Of a DNA stretch of 14,909 nt, positions 13,375-14,909 are shown in pieces. The DNA comes from Maricaulis sp965657935 (GTDB lineage Bacteria > Pseudomonadota > Alphaproteobacteria > Caulobacterales > Maricaulaceae), in assembly GCA_965657935.1 (NCBI GenBank), contig CBFHQE010000075.1, positions 1 to 14,909 on the forward strand, in the 5' to 3' direction. The notes under the pieces were generated by a model. The model ran no database searches. It was not told the origin of the DNA and worked only from the letters and a program-made list of their open reading frames with translations. Both the position numbers and the translations under genes were made by a program. Numbering within the stretch: position 1 is the first letter of the stretch; every line of letters begins with the position of its first letter.

Positions 13375-14909
13375 ATGCCGAGACGTATCGCAACTTGGTC
13401 AGCCGCGCTGAGCGTGCTGGCGATTGCAGCCTGTAGCCCATCACAGCCGGGAGACACCGAAACGGTGACCAGCGAAACCGAAGCCGAGAACACCGGGCGC
13501 CAGATCGTCCAGATCGATCCGAGCAATGATCCTAGGGTCTGGCTTGAAGAGGTGGAGGGCACTGAAGCCATGGCCTGGGTCGAAGGTCAAAATGAGCGCA
13601 CCTATGAACGCCTGCAAGGTGATGCGCTCTACCAGGAACTCTTCGACGAGGCGCTCTCCATCTATGAGAGCAATGACCGAATTCCCTATGGCTCCTTCTA
13701 TGCGGGTTATGTCTGGAATTTCTGGCAAGACGGCGAGAACACGCACGGCCTGTGGCGCCGCACGACGCTGGAAAGCTATTTGACCGATACGCCGGACTGG
13801 GATGTCATTCTCGATCTCGACGCGCTGTCTGATGCTGAAGATCGCAACTGGGTCTGGCGGGGTTCCAATTGCCTGGCTCCGGACTATGACCGTTGTATCC
13901 TGACGCTGTCGGACGGCGGTTCCGACGCTGCTGTGCGCCGCGAATTTCTGATTTCCGAGCGTGCTTTTGTCGAGGACGGGTTCATAACGCCTGAATCCAA
14001 GGGTGGCATTGACTGGATTGACGAGAACACGGTGATGATCGGCCTGGCCATTGGCGAGGAAGACAGCACGGATTCCGGTTATGCCAGTGTCGCCTATCGC
14101 TGGGAACGTGGCACGCCTTACGAGAGCGCGACCGAGGTCATTCGCGGTGATCGCACCGACGTTGCCATGTGGGGCTTCCGCATGGAAGACAGTGACGGCA
14201 CGGCCTACATGATGATGAGCCAGGCCGTGACGTTCTACGATACGGTTTACTGGCATCTGCCGGATGGTGGCGAGCCGATGCAATTGCCGTTGCCGGCGAA
14301 ATCCTCCATTCGCTCGCTCTACCAGGATCAGCTGGTCTTCACCCTGGAACAGGACTGGACCCCGGTTGCGGGTGGCGAGACCTACAGCCAGGGCTCTGTC
14401 CTGTCCTTCTCCATGTCGGAATTCGCGGCCAATGGTGAACTGCCCCAGGTCTTCACCGTCTACATGCCGCGAGAGCGCCAGTCCGTCGGCTCGATCCAGT
14501 CGACCCGTTCTGCCCTGCTCATGGCGATCGACGAGAATGTTGTTGGCGGTATCGAGGCGTTCAGCTTCGCGGGTGACGAATGGACCTCCGAATCCGTTCC
14601 GGTCCCGGAAAACCTGACCTTGTCGATCAGCTCTGCGGACAGCGGCGAGGACATTTTCTTCTTCAATGCGGAAGGCTTCCTGACGCCTGACACGCTCTAT
14701 ATGGGCAATGTCGCGGACATGACCGTCAATCCAATCAAATCCATCCCGGAGCGCTTCAATGCCGAGGGTCTGATCGTGGAACAGCTGGAGTCCACGTCGG
14801 CTGACGGCACTCGTATCCCCTATTTTGTGGTTCGCCGTGAAGACACGGTTATGGATGGTTCCACCCCGACACTGCTCTACGCCTATGGTGGTTTTGAAGT
14901 CTCCATCCG
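13375..14909 (+). CDS. Prolyl oligopeptidase (S9A), predicted lipoprotein, partial
   Basis: 511 codons open to the right edge. The start at 13375 has GGGGAG 6 bases upstream. The leader MPRRIATWSAALSVLAIAAC carries a lipobox (AIAAC), so C20 is probably lipidated and the enzyme envelope-anchored. A short Thr/Glu-rich linker follows. From about 50 on is the S9A opening NDPRVWLEEVEGTEAMAWVEGQN, then a long seven-bladed type beta-propeller that gates access to peptides. At the end, PTLLYAYGGFEVSIP (497-511) marks the beginning of the alpha/beta-hydrolase domain. The catalytic Ser, Asp and His lie beyond the edge, so activity cannot be confirmed. Such enzymes cut short proline-containing peptides after proline. 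Confidence 0.93.
   Translation, partial: MPRRIATWSAALSVLAIAACSPSQPGDTETVTSETEAENTGRQIVQIDPSNDPRVWLEEVEGTEAMAWVEGQNERTYERLQGDALYQELFDEALSIYESNDRIPYGSFYAGYVWNFWQDGENTHGLWRRTTLESYLTDTPDWDVILDLDALSDAEDRNWVWRGSNCLAPDYDRCILTLSDGGSDAAVRREFLISERAFVEDGFITPESKGGIDWIDENTVMIGLAIGEEDSTDSGYASVAYRWERGTPYESATEVIRGDRTDVAMWGFRMEDSDGTAYMMMSQAVTFYDTVYWHLPDGGEPMQLPLPAKSSIRSLYQDQLVFTLEQDWTPVAGGETYSQGSVLSFSMSEFAANGELPQVFTVYMPRERQSVGSIQSTRSALLMAIDENVVGGIEAFSFAGDEWTSESVPVPENLTLSISSADSGEDIFFFNAEGFLTPDTLYMGNVADMTVNPIKSIPERFNAEGLIVEQLESTSADGTRIPYFVVRREDTVMDGSTPTLLYAYGGFEVSI

Noticed and set aside
13441..14283. 280-residue open frame on minus
   Set aside because: Antisense to the prolyl oligopeptidase, whose propeller and motifs are clear.
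1..14909. CRISPR arrays, IS ends, tRNA genes
   Set aside because: No spaced direct repeats, transposase frames or tRNA-like cloverleaf sequences were seen.

Overview
The window looks like chromosomal core DNA from a Caulobacterales/Maricaulales-type alphaproteobacterium (Maricaulis or a close relative, by inference). Pointers are the Usg family protein, a CC0125/CC1285-type lipoprotein, an IalB-type protein, a siderophore receptor, high GC, very frequent minus-strand gene pairs with 4-base ATGA overlaps, and two sites resembling CtrA boxes. I see no IS element, phage gene, tRNA, rRNA or CRISPR array.

Left block (1-6106, all minus strand). A methyl-accepting chemotaxis protein runs off the left edge and is coupled by ATGA overlap to a small exported protein of unknown function. 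Upstream of these lies an rlmN operon (23S rRNA/tRNA A2 methyltransferase) whose stop overlaps the start of an ABM-GNAT fusion protein. Then come a small AT-rich orphan gene, an IalB-family exported protein, a SPOUT RNA methyltransferase, and an isoaspartyl peptidase/L-asparaginase only 9 bases from it.

Middle (6107-7347). A 384-base divergent gap holds no convincing gene but contains three consecutive plus-strand hairpins. The last is a textbook intrinsic terminator at 6399-6434, sitting upstream of a type II 3-hydroxyacyl-CoA dehydrogenase-like SDR gene. This is the best candidate in the window for an undescribed element (small RNA or attenuated leader). The SDR gene converges on a TonB-dependent siderophore receptor across a bidirectional terminator.

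Right block (7345-13289, minus strand). In order along the coordinate: the siderophore receptor with a plausible iron-responsive promoter, a terminator, a CC0125/CC1285-type lipoprotein, usg with a possible hairpin around its ribosome binding site, an exported TPR plus beta-propeller protein, ytoQ, and dapF (lysine/peptidoglycan diaminopimelate epimerase), with dapF and ytoQ overlapping by ATGA. Divergent from dapF, a lipoprotein-type prolyl oligopeptidase (S9A) starts at 13375 and is cut by the right edge before its catalytic triad.

Taken together this is an ordinary chromosomal stretch of translation/RNA-modification, envelope, iron-uptake and amino-acid genes. The least explained parts are the 6241-6434 structured region, the small orphan at 3781-4086, the exported partner of the chemoreceptor and the ABM-GNAT fusion.
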